This document shows, in pieces, positions 24,886 to 33,269 of a DNA stretch of 44,221 nucleotides (positions are counted from its first letter, which is position 1; every line of letters begins with the position of its first letter). A program made the position numbers and the translations under genes. The DNA is taken from contig DALS01000019.1 in NCBI GenBank assembly GCA_002499445.1, positions 1-44,221 of the forward strand. The letters run 5' to 3'. The notes beneath the pieces were generated by a model that was not told where the DNA came from, made no database searches, and was given only the letters and a program-made list of their open reading frames with translations. Source of the DNA: Methanosarcina sp. UBA293. Lineage in GTDB: Archaea; Halobacteriota; Methanosarcinia; Methanosarcinales; Methanosarcinaceae.

Positions 24886-25881
24886 TCATAGCTCGGTATC
24901 CGGCTCTTCAGAAGAGGAAAGATGCTTTTCTTCGAGCATCTCCAGAAGCCTTTCCATTGCTTCTTCAATCCCTTCTCCGGTAATTGTGGAGATATTTAAT
25001 TCTGCTTCATCCAGTTTCTGGAACTCAGGTCTGTCAGCTTTGTTTGCAACTACAAGCAGGGGAAGTTCGAAGTTCTCCCGGATTTCCGCAAGCAGGCCTT
25101 TCTGGTCTTCAATTGCATATCCGCAGCTTTCACTGGGGTCAATCATAAACATTACAACCGCATCAAGGTAGCGAATTGCAGTGATTGCCTGCCTTTCTAT
25201 ATCGTTTCTCTCGGGCATAGGGCGGTCGAGAAGACCAGGCGTATCCATAACTTGGTAGCGTACTCCATCTCGAGTAAAATGCCCGATTGATACTCCTTTT
25301 GTTGTAAAGGGATAGGATGCGATTTCTGGGCTTGCACCTGTAATCCTCGAGACAAAACTTGACTTTCCGACATTCGGGTAACCAGCAATCACAATTGTGG
25401 GTTCGTCCTGGACATCAGGAAGTTTCCGTAGGATGTTTCTTGCTTCATTGAGGAAGAGAAGGTCCTTGTTTATGGACTTGATAATAGAGGCAAGCCTTCC
25501 GAAAGCCTCTTTCCGGACAGGCTCAGGGATATCCGAATTCCGAATTTTCCCAACATAGATCCTTGCAACCTCATGGATCTTCCTGCTTGCCCAGTCCACA
25601 GATGCAAGAGACATCTTGAGTTTTTCCACGCCTACAAGGATATTCGTGAGTTCATAATAGAATCTGGGTAATTGTTCAAAACTTGGAAACCTCCTGACTA
25701 CGTTTGCAAGATTGTCAGTGAGAATATTTGCGGCTGTCAGCAGCATGGACTCGTTGGCTCTGAACCTGCTTTCCCTGCTATCTATGGTTTTCCCGGACAT
25801 AGCCCTAGCTGACCGCTTAAAGGCTTTATTGATTAATTCCTCGGAAGTTGGAACTGTGTGAATTTTTTCAAAAATCATCAT
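24886..25881 (-). CDS. NOG1-family GTP-binding protein
   Basis: A 331-residue GTPase of the Obg/NOG1 group. A helical N-terminal domain (about 1-160) is followed by the G domain with G1 GYPNVGKS at 167-174, switch I TT at 193-194, G3 DTPG at 213-216 and G4 NKAD at 280-283. The N-terminal helical bundle and lack of TGS domain match archaeal NOG1, linked in eukaryotes to 60S ribosome assembly; a ribosome role here is inference. The C-terminus is acidic. ATG at 25881 follows AGAGGG. It ends at a hairpin element that separates it from the convergent ccdA-like gene. Confidence 0.92.
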   Translation of the reverse strand: MMIFEKIHTVPTSEELINKAFKRSARAMSGKTIDSRESRFRANESMLLTAANILTDNLANVVRRFPSFEQLPRFYYELTNILVGVEKLKMSLASVDWASRKIHEVARIYVGKIRNSDIPEPVRKEAFGRLASIIKSINKDLLFLNEARNILRKLPDVQDEPTIVIAGYPNVGKSSFVSRITGASPEIASYPFTTKGVSIGHFTRDGVRYQVMDTPGLLDRPMPERNDIERQAITAIRYLDAVVMFMIDPSESCGYAIEDQKGLLAEIRENFELPLLVVANKADRPEFQKLDEAELNISTITGEGIEEAMERLLEMLEEKHLSSSEEPDTEL

Positions 25882-26235
25882 ATCTAACCCTCTTGGGGCT
25901 GTGTAGTTTTCTATATGTTGTTTTAAATAAGGAGCTTAATAAATTGAATATACAAGCAAGAGTCTCGCAGAGATTCCTTAGGTCGTATTTTCTGAGGAAA
26001 TTTTTTATTCAACTTTGAATTTATATCTATGCGCTCAGATGATAAACTTAATATAGGGCATAAAACCAATTTGAAACTCAAAGCAGAACCGGACTCTTTT
26101 TATATTTGTAATAGTAATTTAATAATAGCTATTTATAATCATTAATTATGGCAAATACATACGTTAACATCAATTGCCTATGTATAGATTTTATACATCA
26201 TCCTAATAAAAGTATATGAAATTGATGGTGATAGC
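25882..26235. other. Divergent spacer NOG1 / HTH-CBS gene
   Basis: AT-rich, no coding region. It holds the palindromic promoter site at 26180-26198. Confidence 0.5.
26180..26198. promoter_or_regulatory. Palindrome overlapping the TATA box of the HTH-CBS gene
   Basis: ATGTATAGATTTTATACAT is a perfect 7+7 inverted repeat with a five-base centre. It ends 37 bases before the GTG start and contains the TATA-like TTTTATAC. Binding there would block transcription, so autoregulation by the encoded HTH protein is plausible. Confidence 0.55.
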
Positions 26236-27120
26236 GTGGAACTCACTTTGATTCAAAAAGATATTGTTATTACATTAATCAACCTTCAGCGGCAAAAGGA
26301 CCGGGCAATTAAAGGGGAAGAGATCGCCGAGGTCATCCAGCGCAATCCTGGAACTGTCCGCAACCAAATGCAGTTATTAAAGGCTTTAGGACTTGTAGAA
26401 GGAGTACCAGGGCCTAAAGGAGGATATAAGCCTACAGGAAGAGCTTACGAAGCGTTAAAAATTCAGCAATTGAAAAATGAGTCCGTAGTTCCTCTTTACA
26501 GGAATAACACATTAGTTAAGGGAGCTACAGCTGCCGAAATTAGTTTTACGACAGTCAGAAATCCTGAAGCCTGCAGCGGAGTCGTCCGCGTATTAGGAAA
26601 CACAAAAGACTTCGTGATGGACGATAAGCTTCAGATAGGTCCTACCCCCGTAAACCGCCTGATAATTCGCGGGGAGGTCACAGGAAGGGATGACACTAAC
26701 AATTCCATTCTCTTCAACATTACGGAAATGGTTTCTCTTCCCAAAAAACATGTAAAGCATTATATGAAGTATCCTCCTATGCTTGTTAATCTGAATGCAA
26801 GTATCCAGGAAGCAACACGGCTTTTCATCAGGAACAATGTTCATGGTGCTCCTGTAGAGGACAAAGGAAAAATCGTGGGAATCATTACATATACTGATAT
26901 TGCCCACGCAATTGCTCAGGGGAAACTGAATGTAAAAGTCAAAGACATTATGACAAAAGAACTTATCACAGTTGATGGGGATATGCAGCTCTACGATGTA
27001 GTAAAACTTTTCCACAAGTACAATGTGGGAAGGCTTATCGTAACAATTAATGGTGTACCTAAAGGCACGCTGTCAAAAACCGATGTTCTGAACGAACTGG
27101 CAGTGTACAGAGAAAGTTAA
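26236..27120 (+). CDS. HTH regulator with two CBS domains
   Basis: A 294-residue protein. Residues 1-80 are a winged-helix DNA-binding domain (IKGEEIAEVIQRNPGTVRNQMQLLKALGLVEG, with wing GPKGGYKPT). A middle beta domain (about 85-170) is followed by a CBS pair (about 175-292) with ARLFIRNNVHGAPV-like TRLFIRNNVHGAPVEDKGK and VKDIMTKELITV. CBS pairs bind adenylates such as AMP, ATP or SAM, so it is probably a nucleotide-sensing repressor. The GTG start follows GGTGAT with five bases of spacing. The palindrome over its TATA box suggests autoregulation. Targets unknown. Confidence 0.88.
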   Translation: MELTLIQKDIVITLINLQRQKDRAIKGEEIAEVIQRNPGTVRNQMQLLKALGLVEGVPGPKGGYKPTGRAYEALKIQQLKNESVVPLYRNNTLVKGATAAEISFTTVRNPEACSGVVRVLGNTKDFVMDDKLQIGPTPVNRLIIRGEVTGRDDTNNSILFNITEMVSLPKKHVKHYMKYPPMLVNLNASIQEATRLFIRNNVHGAPVEDKGKIVGIITYTDIAHAIAQGKLNVKVKDIMTKELITVDGDMQLYDVVKLFHKYNVGRLIVTINGVPKGTLSKTDVLNELAVYRES

Positions 27121-27240
27121 AATTTTTACGGCTTCTTGTGAAAGGGTGGAAAGGTATTCTCAGAAGCCGCCGAAAAAATCTCGATATTCTTAGGATATCG
27201 GATTTTCTGCATTCTCATCCAGGAGGAAACCTCTTGGTCT

Positions 27241-27555
27241 TCAATCCCTTTTCATGCTTTCATGTCGGGAACTGAGCTCGGCAGCGATTTCATCAAGGGT
27301 AACATTATTTGCCGCAAGCAGTACTAGAAGATGGAAGATAAGGTCCGAACTTTCTGAAACGATCTCCGCATGGTCTTCGTTCCTGACTGCAAGGATTGTT
27401 TCAATTGATTCTTCTCCTACTTTTTCAAGAATTTTGTTCATACCTTTGCGATGATTCAAAAGTTTGCAAACATATGAGTTCTTATCATAGTTCGTTTTTC
27501 GGTCTAGAATGATCTCATATACCTTGTTCAAAATTGATAAGTCGGCATCCGACAT
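27241..27555 (-). CDS. hisE: Phosphoribosyl-ATP pyrophosphatase
   Basis: HisE hydrolyses phosphoribosyl-ATP to phosphoribosyl-AMP, step two of histidine synthesis. The 104-residue all-alpha MazG-like protein has the pattern SYVCKLLNHRKGMNKILEKVGEESIETILAV followed by EIVSESSDLIFHLLVLL, giving the E-x-x-E and E-x-x-D metal-binding residues. It is a free-standing protein, not fused to HisI. ATG follows AGGTG with six bases of spacing. No other his gene is adjacent; the dehydratase gene upstream on the same strand is 80 bases away and may be co-transcribed. Confidence 0.94.
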   Translation of the reverse strand: MSDADLSILNKVYEIILDRKTNYDKNSYVCKLLNHRKGMNKILEKVGEESIETILAVRNEDHAEIVSESSDLIFHLLVLLAANNVTLDEIAAELSSRHESMKRD

Positions 27556-27635
27556 TTTAACACCTGTTTAATTAAAATGGATAAATATTTAAAAATTTAA
27601 GCGAAGATAAAATCCAAAATGTAAAACAGGAATCT

Positions 27636-28931
27636 TCAGACCTTCCTTGGATCAGTGATTTCTCCAGTAAGGGCTGATGCTCCTGCAATTGCGGGGGAAG
27701 ATAGATATACGAAAGATTCAGGACTTCCTTCTCTGCCCTTAAAGTTGCGATTAGAGGTTGCAAGGCCTACTTCTCCAGCCCCAAGCAAGCCAAAAGAGCC
27801 ACCCATACAGGGTCCGCAGCATGGAGATTCTACGATTGCACCTGCCTCCATAAGCTTTTCTATATACCCTGCCCTCAACAGTTTTAGGTACTCTGTCCTT
27901 GAAGCGGGAATAACAAGAAGGCGCACGCCCTTTGCTACGGGCTCGTCGCCCATAATATCGGCCATAATTTTAATATCCTCAAACCTGCCATTCGTGCAGG
28001 AACCTACAAAGATCTGGTCAAGTTTCGTACCCTCAACCTCGGTTACAGGTTTTACGTTATCTACATTGTGAGGACAGGCTACCTGAGGTTCGAGGTCAGA
28101 TATATCGTAGTGCCGTACTCCTGCATATGTTGCACCTTCATCGGATACCCAATACGGGTCGAATTCATAATACAGAATACGTTCTTCGAGGTATTCTGCA
28201 GTCACTTCATCGGCTTCAATGATCCCTGCCTTTCCTCCCATCTCGATTGCCATATTGGACATAGTCATGCGTTCAGGAATGGAAAGAGAGCGGACTGTTG
28301 AGCCTCCAAACTCGGCTGCCATATACCTGGCTCCTTCTACTCCTACATCGCCTATCAAATGGAGGATAAGGTCTTTTGAGTAAACGTGTTTTGGCAACTT
28401 GCCTTCCACTTCAAAACGGAAAGTATCGGGTATCCTGAACCAGAGTTTACCTGTGGCAAAAACTGCTGCCATATCAGTAGACCCTATACCTGTAGAAAAA
28501 GCCCCAAGAGAACCATATGCACATGTATGCGAGTCCGAACCAACTATAAGGTCTCCTGGCAGCACGTGCCCTTTTTCAGGAAGAACCTGATGGCAGACTC
28601 CTTCGCATACATCATAATTTAAAATGCCCTGTTCTTCTGCAAATTTTCGGAGCATAATATGATTTTCTGTGGCATTTATAGAATCTGCAGGAACCTGGTG
28701 GTCAAACACGATTACTATTTTCGCCGGATCCCAGACTTTTTTCTCTTCTCTATCTTTCATTATCTCGTAAAAGCCTTTGACTGCCAGCGGACCTGTAATG
28801 TCATGAGTCATTGCCAGGTCTACGTTGGCCAGCACGAAATCCCCGGCTTTTACAGGATTTCCGGAGGCCTTCGAAAAGATCTTTTCCGAAACGGTCATCG
28901 GACGATTTTCATTACCAGACATCTCGCTCAT
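27636..28931 (-). CDS. 3-isopropylmalate/homoaconitate dehydratase large subunit
   Basis: A 431-residue aconitase-superfamily large subunit with the [4Fe-4S] ligands Cys312 (VGSCTNG), Cys372 and Cys375 (CCGPCMGG), and the substrate-site SDSHTC at 132-137. It dehydrates and rehydrates either isopropylmalate (leucine) or homocitrate-type substrates (2-oxosuberate for coenzyme B). Methanogens have two paralogous large subunits, and specificity is set mainly by the small subunit, which is not in this window, so leuC and hacA cannot be separated. Two starts are possible, ATG at 28931 and ATG at 28922; neither has a good ribosome-binding site, so the message may be leaderless. Confidence 0.9.
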   Translation of the reverse strand: MSEMSGNENRPMTVSEKIFSKASGNPVKAGDFVLANVDLAMTHDITGPLAVKGFYEIMKDREEKKVWDPAKIVIVFDHQVPADSINATENHIMLRKFAEEQGILNYDVCEGVCHQVLPEKGHVLPGDLIVGSDSHTCAYGSLGAFSTGIGSTDMAAVFATGKLWFRIPDTFRFEVEGKLPKHVYSKDLILHLIGDVGVEGARYMAAEFGGSTVRSLSIPERMTMSNMAIEMGGKAGIIEADEVTAEYLEERILYYEFDPYWVSDEGATYAGVRHYDISDLEPQVACPHNVDNVKPVTEVEGTKLDQIFVGSCTNGRFEDIKIMADIMGDEPVAKGVRLLVIPASRTEYLKLLRAGYIEKLMEAGAIVESPCCGPCMGGSFGLLGAGEVGLATSNRNFKGREGSPESFVYLSSPAIAGASALTGEITDPRKV

Positions 28932-29082
28932 GGGGAATAACTGGCTCTTTCTAATAAATAAATTTAATTGATGATTCTGGTAAAAAATGATTAAAAACTC
29001 AATCTGATTAATAAAATGTTAAACATATTTAAAAATACGGGAAATTTGGATAGTATTTTTATAGCAGTTTCAATTTGTACTG

Positions 29083-29892
29083 TTAATCAATGACTTCGGT
29101 ACTACCCTTGCTGTCGTGAACTATATAGATGCATGTGCCGTCCTCCAAGCCCTTTTTTGCAAGTTCGAGGCCCTTTTCTCCTCTCCTGAAATCCACGAAA
29201 TTTTCATACGCGGTAAGTGTGTCCTCAAGTTCCGAAATATATCTCAAAAGGAGGTTCTCTGCCAGTTTCCGGCTGTCTTCTGCAGAGATAGCGTACCCAA
29301 GACCTTCACATTCACAGGTTTGTAGTCTCAGCTCTTCAATGTAAAAAGGATAAGTGCTGCAGAGCATAGGGCGCACTGGATAAGCCCTGCATTTATTCGT
29401 GTCCCTCTCAAGAAAAATGCAGTCCTCGTTTTTCTTCCTTCTGAGTATCCATCCAAAGGCGTGAATCTTACCTTCAGAATCGATATAATCCTGAAGAGAC
29501 TCAAGAGATCCAGGAGAATACGACTCTTCGTTTTCTTCCGTTAGTTTGAAAGATGTCTCATGGTGTCCTTCTTCGTCTTCCCAGGCCTGGTCCCTGATAG
29601 GAGCCTCAGGTACAAATGGTCCTGCAACTTCCAGTTTTGACAGGCCTGTGTATTCTCGGATTCTTTCGATTTCGGGAGGGATCACAGCTACCCGGTTGTC
29701 CCCGAAAGCGCGCTTACAGCATTTTCCACAATGATGACAGGAAAATCCGATTTTCCGAATCTCGGCTGCAAACTGTTCAGGGTCAAGTTTGCGAGCCAAT
29801 TCTATTTCTTTCTTGAGATATGCAATAAGAAGGAGTTGGTAGCCTCTTTTTTCAGCCCCCTCCCACTTTTTGCCTGTGCTGGAAGCTTCCAT
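29083..29892 (-). CDS. YkgJ-type cysteine-cluster protein
   Basis: A protein of about 269 residues with the zinc/iron-chelating YkgJ-family cysteine pattern: FSCHHCGKCCKR near the N-terminus and DTNKCRAYPVRPMLCSTYPF plus CEC further on. The cysteines probably bind a metal or Fe-S cluster; reaction unknown. Residues between the clusters are acidic. The start is unsettled: GTG at 29946, ATG at 29919 and ATG at 29892 are all in frame and none has a good ribosome-binding site; the last is chosen because the upstream residues are uncharacteristic. It is divergent from the HTH-ACT regulator. Confidence 0.85.
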   Translation of the reverse strand: MEASSTGKKWEGAEKRGYQLLLIAYLKKEIELARKLDPEQFAAEIRKIGFSCHHCGKCCKRAFGDNRVAVIPPEIERIREYTGLSKLEVAGPFVPEAPIRDQAWEDEEGHHETSFKLTEENEESYSPGSLESLQDYIDSEGKIHAFGWILRRKKNEDCIFLERDTNKCRAYPVRPMLCSTYPFYIEELRLQTCECEGLGYAISAEDSRKLAENLLLRYISELEDTLTAYENFVDFRRGEKGLELAKKGLEDGTCIYIVHDSKGSTEVID

Positions 29893-30012
29893 ATAAATAC
29901 TCGTGTCTTTCTGATACATCAAATTAACGCAGGCAGCAGTTAACACCAGGAATATTTGAAAACCTCGTTCTGAAAAATCTCTACCTGGCTGATAATAGAT
30001 AATTATAAGAAA

Positions 30013-30041
30013 CTATATATCAGGGGACCAAGTTTAAACTT
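30013..30041 (+). promoter_or_regulatory. Promoter and palindrome of the HTH-ACT gene
   Basis: TATA-like CTATATATC at 30013-30021 is followed by the perfect 12-base palindrome AAGTTTAAACTT at 30030-30041, near the expected transcription start and nine bases before the ATG. The same palindrome is at 37977-37988. Confidence 0.55.
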
Positions 30042-30049
30042 AAGTTTGT

Positions 30050-30553
30050 ATGTGGCAGACATTACTCAAAAAGTTTGAAAAATATCCTGCGCAGGCAAAA
30101 GTGCTTAAGTTGCTCTTTGAACGTGGGTTTCAGGTAAACGAAGAAGGAAAGGTCACCTCCGGAAGTATTGAGATAGCACATACTCAGCTTGCGAAAGAAG
30201 CAGGTGTTGACCGGCGCGTGGTTGACGCAACTACAAAGACTATTATTTCAGACGAACTTTTGAGTACGATTTTTAAAAATGTTCACTCCATCCCTTTTCT
30301 CAGAGACGTAGCTCCTTCCCTTGGCCTGGGGGTAATCATCATTATCCCTGAAGATGCAGCTCACGTGGGAATCCTTGCGGAAGTTGCAGGCCTGATCTCC
30401 AGAAACAACGTAAGCATTCGCCAGGCTGTCTCGGACGACCCTTATCTAACTGACAACCCAAGACTTACGATCATTACCGACAAGAAAGTGCCTGGAGAGC
30501 TCGTAGACAAAATCCTCGAACTACCCTCAGTCAAAGGAGTCAGTATCTACTGA
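30050..30553 (+). CDS. HTH-ACT domain regulator
   Basis: A 167-residue protein. The N-terminal half (about 1-80) is a helix-turn-helix domain (IEIAHTQLAKEAGVDRRVVDATTKTIISDELL). The C-terminal half (about 93-166) is an ACT domain (GVIIIIPEDAAHVGILAEVAGLISRNNVSIRQAVSDDP), the fold that senses amino acids in metabolic regulators. It is probably an amino-acid-responsive transcription factor. No target is known; the palindrome next to its start suggests autoregulation. The ATG lies only about ten bases after the predicted transcription start, so the message is nearly leaderless. The end of the gene is partly repeated 97 bases downstream. Confidence 0.88.
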   Translation: MWQTLLKKFEKYPAQAKVLKLLFERGFQVNEEGKVTSGSIEIAHTQLAKEAGVDRRVVDATTKTIISDELLSTIFKNVHSIPFLRDVAPSLGLGVIIIIPEDAAHVGILAEVAGLISRNNVSIRQAVSDDPYLTDNPRLTIITDKKVPGELVDKILELPSVKGVSIY

Positions 30554-30648
30554 ATCTCTGTTTCTGTTTTTGATCACAAACTTTTCTCAAAAGTTTGTGA
30601 TCAAACATTTTTTTGAAAAAGTTTGCGTTAAATGAGTCAGTATCTACT
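30537..30648. repeat. 15-base direct repeat flanking the hairpin
   Basis: GAGTCAGTATCTACT is at 30537-30551 (coding end and stop of the HTH-ACT gene) and again at 30634-30648, on either side of the hairpins; the following bases are also partly alike. Confidence 0.65.
30569..30605. terminator. Perfect 17-bp hairpin after the HTH-ACT gene
   Basis: TTTGATCACAAACTTTT (30569-30585) pairs perfectly with AAAAGTTTGTGATCAAA (30589-30605) across a three-base loop. A second stem, CAAAC-TTTTT/AAAAAGTTTG, covers 30602-30625. It is either a terminator or a repetitive intergenic element. Confidence 0.6.
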
Positions 30649-30745
30649 AAATTTCCATCTCTACTTTTCGGTCAAGCGTGAAGTCTTAGTCCTGCCCACA
30701 AACCTAATATTTCATGCTCTAAGGACTGGGTATCCGCTCTACAAG

Positions 30746-32134
30746 TTATCGGGTTCCGGTAAAGGATAAAACGAAGCTTCTCACTGATCCTAGCTTTATC
30801 CTTCCCAGAGTTTCCTTGATACTGGTACTCTCGCCTCCGTGGCTTGAGCTCGAACCTATAGTATTTTCTGGGTCAACAGCATCTCCGGTAAAGGATTGGT
30901 TTATCGGTTCCAGTACCTTAATAGTGATACATGCTGAAGAGCTGCCATTTTCGTTTTTTGCCGTAAGGGAAACTGTGTAGTTTCCTGGGCAGCAGAAAGT
31001 ATGTTTTGGATTCGGGCAGCAGGATTTTTTTCCGTCTCCAAAGTTCCATGAGAGCGAGGCTGCATTTTCTGAAAAATCAAAAAACTGAATCGTAAGCGGA
31101 ACATATCCGCTTGTAACGTTTTCACTAAATTTCGCTTCGGGCAATATCGGAACCGAAGGATCCGGAGCTTCTAAAACAGTTATTGTCACATAGGTTGAGT
31201 CACTGCCATTCTCGTTTGTGGCATTCAGGATAATAGTATAATTTCCCTCAATAACAAAAGTATGTAATAAACTTGAGGAATCCGAAATCACAGAGTCAGA
31301 AGTCATAAGATCTCCAAGATTCCATAAACGCGAGCTAGCGTTTTCTGAAATATCTTTAAACTCAACTGTAAGAGGGGCATACCCTACTGTCACATTGGAA
31401 GTAAAAATTGCTTCTGGCATTACAGGAAGTTCAGATACGAAATTCATTAACGGCCTGTAATCTATACTCTCTGTCTGGGAATTGATGATATGTACTGTAT
31501 CGCCAATACCATCTCCATCCTCATCCTTGCCTGTGTAATCACTCCAGAAGTTGCCTGAGGTATGGTTCCAGATATTGGATTTGTCATCTCTGCCATTATT
31601 CGTGTTATTAAAGTAATTACTGTATATTGCGTTGCCTGAAGAAGTAAACGCCTTGATGCCGCAACCGACGTTCGAACGCACGAGGTTGTTGCTCAGAGTA
31701 TTATTGTTAGATTTAAACAGACATATTCCAATATTATTTCCAGAGATATTATTGTTATTTATTACGCAATTTTTAGCACCATTGAGGTAAATCCCACATT
31801 TGCTGTCTGCTACTGAGAATCCACTAATTGTTATGTTGCTAGCAGCCACCTTGAATACATTGCTCTCAGTATCCTCTCCGGTAATAATCGTATCATAAGG
31901 ATTTTTTGAGTCCGAGGTTAGTGTTAGGTTGTCCTGATTAATTTGAAGGCTTTCATTATATTTCCCAGGTTTTACAAGAATGGTATCTCCAGGGAGAGCC
32001 TTGTCTATTGCATCCTGGATCGATTCTCCTGGAAATACATAAATATTTTCTGCTGCTCCGGTTTCTGAGATTGGAAGTAGGATAAGAAATATTACAAGAA
32101 AGCAAACCCATCTGAGAATTTGAATATTTACCAT
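30746..32134 (-). CDS. Secreted beta-helix/PKD-domain surface protein
   Basis: A 462-residue exported protein. A signal peptide (about 1-27: basic start, hydrophobic LVIFLILLPIS, then TGAAE) is followed by a right-handed parallel beta-helix of NosD/pectate-lyase type (about 30-225, repeats like NCVINNNNISGNNIGI and NNTLSNNLV), an EF-hand-like DEDGDGIGD, and two PKD domains (about 238-325 and 332-410). The first PKD domain is imperfect (WNLGDL for WNFGDG); the second has unusual SCCPNPKHTFCCPG with two Cys pairs. The tail after about 415 has no membrane anchor and ends abruptly, so the protein may be secreted freely or truncated. Many such surface proteins exist in Methanosarcina; the ligand is unknown. 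Confidence 0.88.
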   Translation of the reverse strand: MVNIQILRWVCFLVIFLILLPISETGAAENIYVFPGESIQDAIDKALPGDTILVKPGKYNESLQINQDNLTLTSDSKNPYDTIITGEDTESNVFKVAASNITISGFSVADSKCGIYLNGAKNCVINNNNISGNNIGICLFKSNNNTLSNNLVRSNVGCGIKAFTSSGNAIYSNYFNNTNNGRDDKSNIWNHTSGNFWSDYTGKDEDGDGIGDTVHIINSQTESIDYRPLMNFVSELPVMPEAIFTSNVTVGYAPLTVEFKDISENASSRLWNLGDLMTSDSVISDSSSLLHTFVIEGNYTIILNATNENGSDSTYVTITVLEAPDPSVPILPEAKFSENVTSGYVPLTIQFFDFSENAASLSWNFGDGKKSCCPNPKHTFCCPGNYTVSLTAKNENGSSSACITIKVLEPINQSFTGDAVDPENTIGSSSSHGGESTSIKETLGRIKLGSVRSFVLSFTGTR

Positions 32135-32439
32135 TTTAACTCACACGTCAATAAATAATATTTAAGAAGTATGTTCTAATGTATCAAATTTTCATCTACT
32201 TGATCTATGAGTGCAAGTATTTTAATGTTAACTGCGTTATTTATATCTCTATCATTATTTCTCACTTACTCCCAAAGCTATAGAATTCAACGAAGGTTTG
32301 CAGCAATAGTTTAAGGGTTTTAAATGTCTGGGTTGTCGGGCTGAATCCAGGAACTCTAGCTCCAGGCTTTAAGACAGCAGTACAGGAAATAGATATAAAC
32401 CGCCTTGCCAATAATATGCCGAAATTAATTGGAGAGCAC
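32135..32439. other. Divergent promoter region
   Basis: A TATA-like AGATATAAAC at 32391-32400 lies about 40 bases before the phosphatase-like start. A minus-strand 67-codon frame (32262-32465) and the plus-strand in-frame extension back to 32284 are not supported as coding. Confidence 0.5.
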
Positions 32440-33264
32440 ATGAAAATTTTAGAGTGCAGCACCATTGATATTGCCCCTACTATTTCGAGACTGCTGAAAA
32501 TCCCTATGATTCCGCCTGCTGGCAGGCCAATTCAGGAAGTAGAGATTTACGCAAAGGAAAGAGGTTGTAAGAAAGCAGTAATTATTGTAGTTGACAGTCT
32601 GGGCTTTTCCCTTTACAAATATTTATCCTCATCAATGAAAAATTTGAGTGAAATTGCCGAAAAAGGGCTCCTGTTCAGGTGCAAATCTCCGGCGACTATA
32701 ACATCCCCTGCTATTGCGTCAATTTTTACAGGATATCTGCCAGAAGAACATCATATCTACTCTACCGCGGACATTTATATCGAAAGAGCAAAAGATTCGG
32801 AAAATCCAAGGCTGAAAAGCATTATGGAATGGGCTTACAGGGCAGGTATGAAGGTATCGGCAGTCATAGAGTCCGAAGGTGCGGAAAGTTTCAGGGGGAG
32901 GATAAAAGATTTTTATGGAGTCCTTGATTCCAAAGATATCCTGGACTATGACCTTCAGATCACGAATTATTCGGTGCGTGCCCTTAAAGAAAAGCCAGAC
33001 ATCTTAGCGGTCCACCTCAGGGCTCTTGATCGTTTTTCCCACAGGGCAGAAAGCTGGGAAGAACTGAAAAAGGCTGCAAAAATCGTGGATGAAAACCTTG
33101 GTGAGATTTACCAGAATGCCGAATTTGGAACGATTTTCTTTATCTGCGGAGACCACGCAATTCACGGTGGGAAAAAATGGCTTAAGGGGGCTGAGGCAGA
33201 GGATATCAGAAATCACAGGCAAAACCTTGTGGCTCTTATTGTAGCCTGTAAGCAAGAAGCATAG
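32440..33264 (+). CDS. Alkaline-phosphatase-superfamily (metallo-phosphoesterase-like) protein
   Basis: A 274-residue protein with the core of the alkaline phosphatase/phosphoglycerate mutase superfamily: VIIVVDSLGFSLY for the first metal-binding Asp, SPATITSPAIASIFTGYLPEEH with the likely Thr/Ser nucleophile, AVHLRALDRFSHR, and ICGDHAIHGGKKW supplying the last metal ligands Asp-His and His. Substrate unknown; a phosphodiester or phosphate ester is likely. ATG at 32440 follows GGAG with five bases of spacing, better than ATG at 32416. The stop is TAG, but TAA follows two codons later. Convergent with the next gene, six bases apart. Confidence 0.82.
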   Translation: MKILECSTIDIAPTISRLLKIPMIPPAGRPIQEVEIYAKERGCKKAVIIVVDSLGFSLYKYLSSSMKNLSEIAEKGLLFRCKSPATITSPAIASIFTGYLPEEHHIYSTADIYIERAKDSENPRLKSIMEWAYRAGMKVSAVIESEGAESFRGRIKDFYGVLDSKDILDYDLQITNYSVRALKEKPDILAVHLRALDRFSHRAESWEELKKAAKIVDENLGEIYQNAEFGTIFFICGDHAIHGGKKWLKGAEAEDIRNHRQNLVALIVACKQEA

Positions 33265-33269
33265 ATTTT

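Noticed and set aside
32284..32439. In-frame N-terminal extension of the phosphatase-like gene
   Set aside because: It has no start codon and contains the TATA box and ribosome-binding site of the ATG at 32440.
33262..33264. TAG stop of the phosphatase-like gene as a pyrrolysine codon
   Set aside because: TAA follows after two codons and the protein is complete.
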